Source: Clostridia bacterium (GTDB lineage Bacteria > Bacillota_A > Clostridia > UMGS1810). From it: a stretch of DNA of 6,133 nt. The translations under genes were made by a program, and so were the position numbers. The stretch covers positions 1-6,133 of the forward strand of contig JAFSBJ010000098.1 in the NCBI GenBank assembly GCA_017437345.1. The letters are read 5' to 3'. Numbering within the stretch: the stretch's first letter is position 1; every line of letters begins with the position of its first letter. This document shows positions 4,915 to 6,133 of the stretch, one piece after another. The notes beneath the pieces were generated by a model. It saw nothing but the letters and a program-made list of their open reading frames with translations, did no database searches and had not been told where the DNA came from.

Positions 4915-4996
4915 GATTCTTCAGCTTCGCTTCAGAATGACACTAGTATTTTTAAAAATTCTGCGTTAATGTCATTCTGAGCGTTAGCGAAGAATC
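4915..4996. repeat. 82-bp inverted-repeat element of the GATTCTTC..CAGAATGACA type
   Basis: The left arm (4915-4942) and the reverse complement of the right arm (4970-4996) both run from GATTCTTC to CAGAATGACA and differ only in the middle, where the left arm is one base longer. The 27-bp centre contains the palindrome ATTTTTAAAAAT (4948-4959). From memory, similar inverted GATTCTTCGC..TCAGAATGACA sequences are scattered between genes in many bacterial genomes, so this is probably a small dispersed repeat or MITE-like element. No coding content is seen. Confidence 0.75.
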
Positions 4997-5054
4997 CACA
5001 TACAAAACCAAAACCCAACTTTTATTGCACAACCTTTTAGCAAATTACCCATTC

Positions 5055-5089
5055 AAAAAGGCAGAAACGAACCATCGTTTCTGCCTTTT
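5055..5089 (-). terminator. Terminator of ileS, duplicate of the SLH-gene terminator
   Basis: The same 15-bp stem (5056-5070 with 5075-5089, loop ACCA) as at 3872-3905. On the minus strand it lies 28 bp after the ileS stop and is followed by TTTTT. Identity with the other copy extends over 5051-5089, and over 5042-5089 with two mismatches. The downstream blocks of the composite repeat are absent here. Confidence 0.87.
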
Positions 5090-5117
5090 GTTATAAATAC
5101 TGTTTTATTTGCTTATC

Positions 5118-6133
5118 TTACTGTTTCTGAACACCAAGGCCTACCTTTTCACCATTGATATTCCATTCTTTTGAAGCTTCATAGTCTGAAACAATAACAT
5201 CATCTGCGAGAACCTCATCTTTAATAAGCTCTGCATTCTTATCCATTATGCCGGATATTTTGTCATTTCCGCTAACATAAACCTTTATGCGGTCCATAAC
5301 TTCAAATCCGCTATCCTTACGCATTGTCTGGATTTTGGAAATTATTTCTCTTACAAAGCCTTCTTCAATAAGCTCATCGGAAAGAGTTGTTTCAAGAACA
5401 ACTGTGATACCGAAATCACTCTCTGAGGCATAGCCTTCAACCTGAGCAGATTCAATTAAGAGGTCATCCTTTGAAAGCTCTATCGAAGCTCCCTGAACAT
5501 CAAATTTTAAAACTCCATTTGCATCAAGCTCGTCCATAGCGGCATTTCCATCAACATTTGCAAGATATTCTCTTATTCCGCCTAAGAATTTGCCATATTT
5601 GGGGCCGACAGTTTTTAGCTGAGGCTTGAAGCTATAGGTTGTGCAGGCTTTAACATCGGAAGCAAACTCAACCTCTTTAACATTTAATTCTTCAGCTATG
5701 ATGTCTGTGTAGAACTTATCCAGAGTAAAGTCTGCCTTAACATACATCTTTCCTATTGGCTGACGGTTTTTGATATTTGCACTATTTCTGCATGCACGAC
5801 CAAGAACAACACAGCTTAAAACTTCTTCCATATGTTTTTCAAGCTCAGAATCTATCTTTGCTTCGTCATACACAGGGAAATCACAAAGGTGAACACTCTC
5901 AGGAGCATTTTTATCTATTGAGCAAACAAGGTTACGATAGATATCTTCTGCCATAAATGGAATCATTGGAGCTGAAACCTTCGCAAGAGTAACTAAGGTT
6001 GTGTAGAGAGTCATATAAGCATTTATCTTATCCTGAGGCATACCCTTAACCCAGAATCTTTCGCTGCTTCTTCTCACATACCAGTTGGAAAGCTCGTCCA
6101 CAAAATCCTGCATAACCCTTGCAGTTTCTGTAA
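5118..6133 (-). CDS. ileS: Isoleucyl-tRNA synthetase, C-terminal part (cut by window edge)
   Basis: This cytoplasmic class I aminoacyl-tRNA synthetase charges tRNA-Ile. Only the last 337 codons are inside the window; the frame is open to the right edge, so the ATG at 6111-6113 is internal and not the true start. The catalytic HIGH and KMSKS regions and the editing domain lie outside. Visible are the anticodon-binding helix VDELSNWYVRRSSERFW, the motif GRACRNSANIKNRQPIGK, and the C-terminal region with DELIEEGFVREIISKIQTMRK. There is no Cys-rich zinc-binding end as in the E. coli-type enzyme, so this resembles the long eukaryote-like class (IleRS2). It converges with the XRE gene and ends in its own terminator. 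Any T-box leader would lie beyond the window. Confidence 0.95.
   Translation of the reverse strand, partial: TETARVMQDFVDELSNWYVRRSSERFWVKGMPQDKINAYMTLYTTLVTLAKVSAPMIPFMAEDIYRNLVCSIDKNAPESVHLCDFPVYDEAKIDSELEKHMEEVLSCVVLGRACRNSANIKNRQPIGKMYVKADFTLDKFYTDIIAEELNVKEVEFASDVKACTTYSFKPQLKTVGPKYGKFLGGIREYLANVDGNAAMDELDANGVLKFDVQGASIELSKDDLLIESAQVEGYASESDFGITVVLETTLSDELIEEGFVREIISKIQTMRKDSGFEVMDRIKVYVSGNDKISGIMDKNAELIKDEVLADDVIVSDYEASKEWNINGEKVGLGVQKQ

Overview
The window looks like chromosome from a low-GC Gram-positive bacterium of the Clostridia/Firmicutes type. The reasons are AT-rich intergenic DNA, strong purine-rich ribosome binding sites (GAGAGG three times), near-consensus sigma-A promoters (TTGACN/TATAAT with 16-18 bp spacers), a secreted protein with three S-layer-homology (SLH) domains, and an isoleucyl-tRNA synthetase whose C-terminus looks like the long type found in many Clostridia. 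I cannot name genus or species.

Left part (1-2531), plus strand: prmA (ribosomal protein L11 methyltransferase) and rsmE (16S rRNA m3U1498 methyltransferase), each with its own consensus promoter. They are followed 48 bp later by an unrecognised four-helix membrane protein that probably shares the rsmE transcript. The two methyltransferases modify the ribosome and are neighbours in many Firmicutes; no hrcA-grpE-dnaK-dnaJ genes are visible here.

Middle (2532-4031): a 316-residue secreted SLH protein with a 14-residue acidic tandem repeat, driven by its own promoter. It lies between two divergent copies of a composite intergenic repeat, at about 2540-2801 and 3846-4004. Both copies start a few bases after a stop codon and share a terminator-like stem, a GTAC hairpin and several conserved blocks in the same order. 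The first copy carries an extra terminator inside its outer stem and a 13-bp perfect hairpin.

Right part (4032-5117): a small accessory-looking islet. A protein gene of unknown function on the minus strand has a perfect consensus promoter and is divergent from a 77-residue XRE-type regulator. The unknown gene appears interrupted near its 3' end at a run of seven A; a -1 shift there adds a 19-residue Lys-rich tail. An 82-bp inverted-repeat element and several hairpin terminators follow the regulator. The 15-bp-stem terminator after the SLH gene recurs almost exactly (48 nt, two mismatches) after ileS, so two near-identical hairpins bracket the islet.

Right edge (5118-6133): the C-terminal 337 codons of ileS on the minus strand, cut by the window end.

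Most worth checking are the duplicated composite repeat, the A7 frameshift in the unknown gene, and the divergent regulator/unknown pair. None of this is proof of a new system; the protein-coding core is mostly housekeeping.
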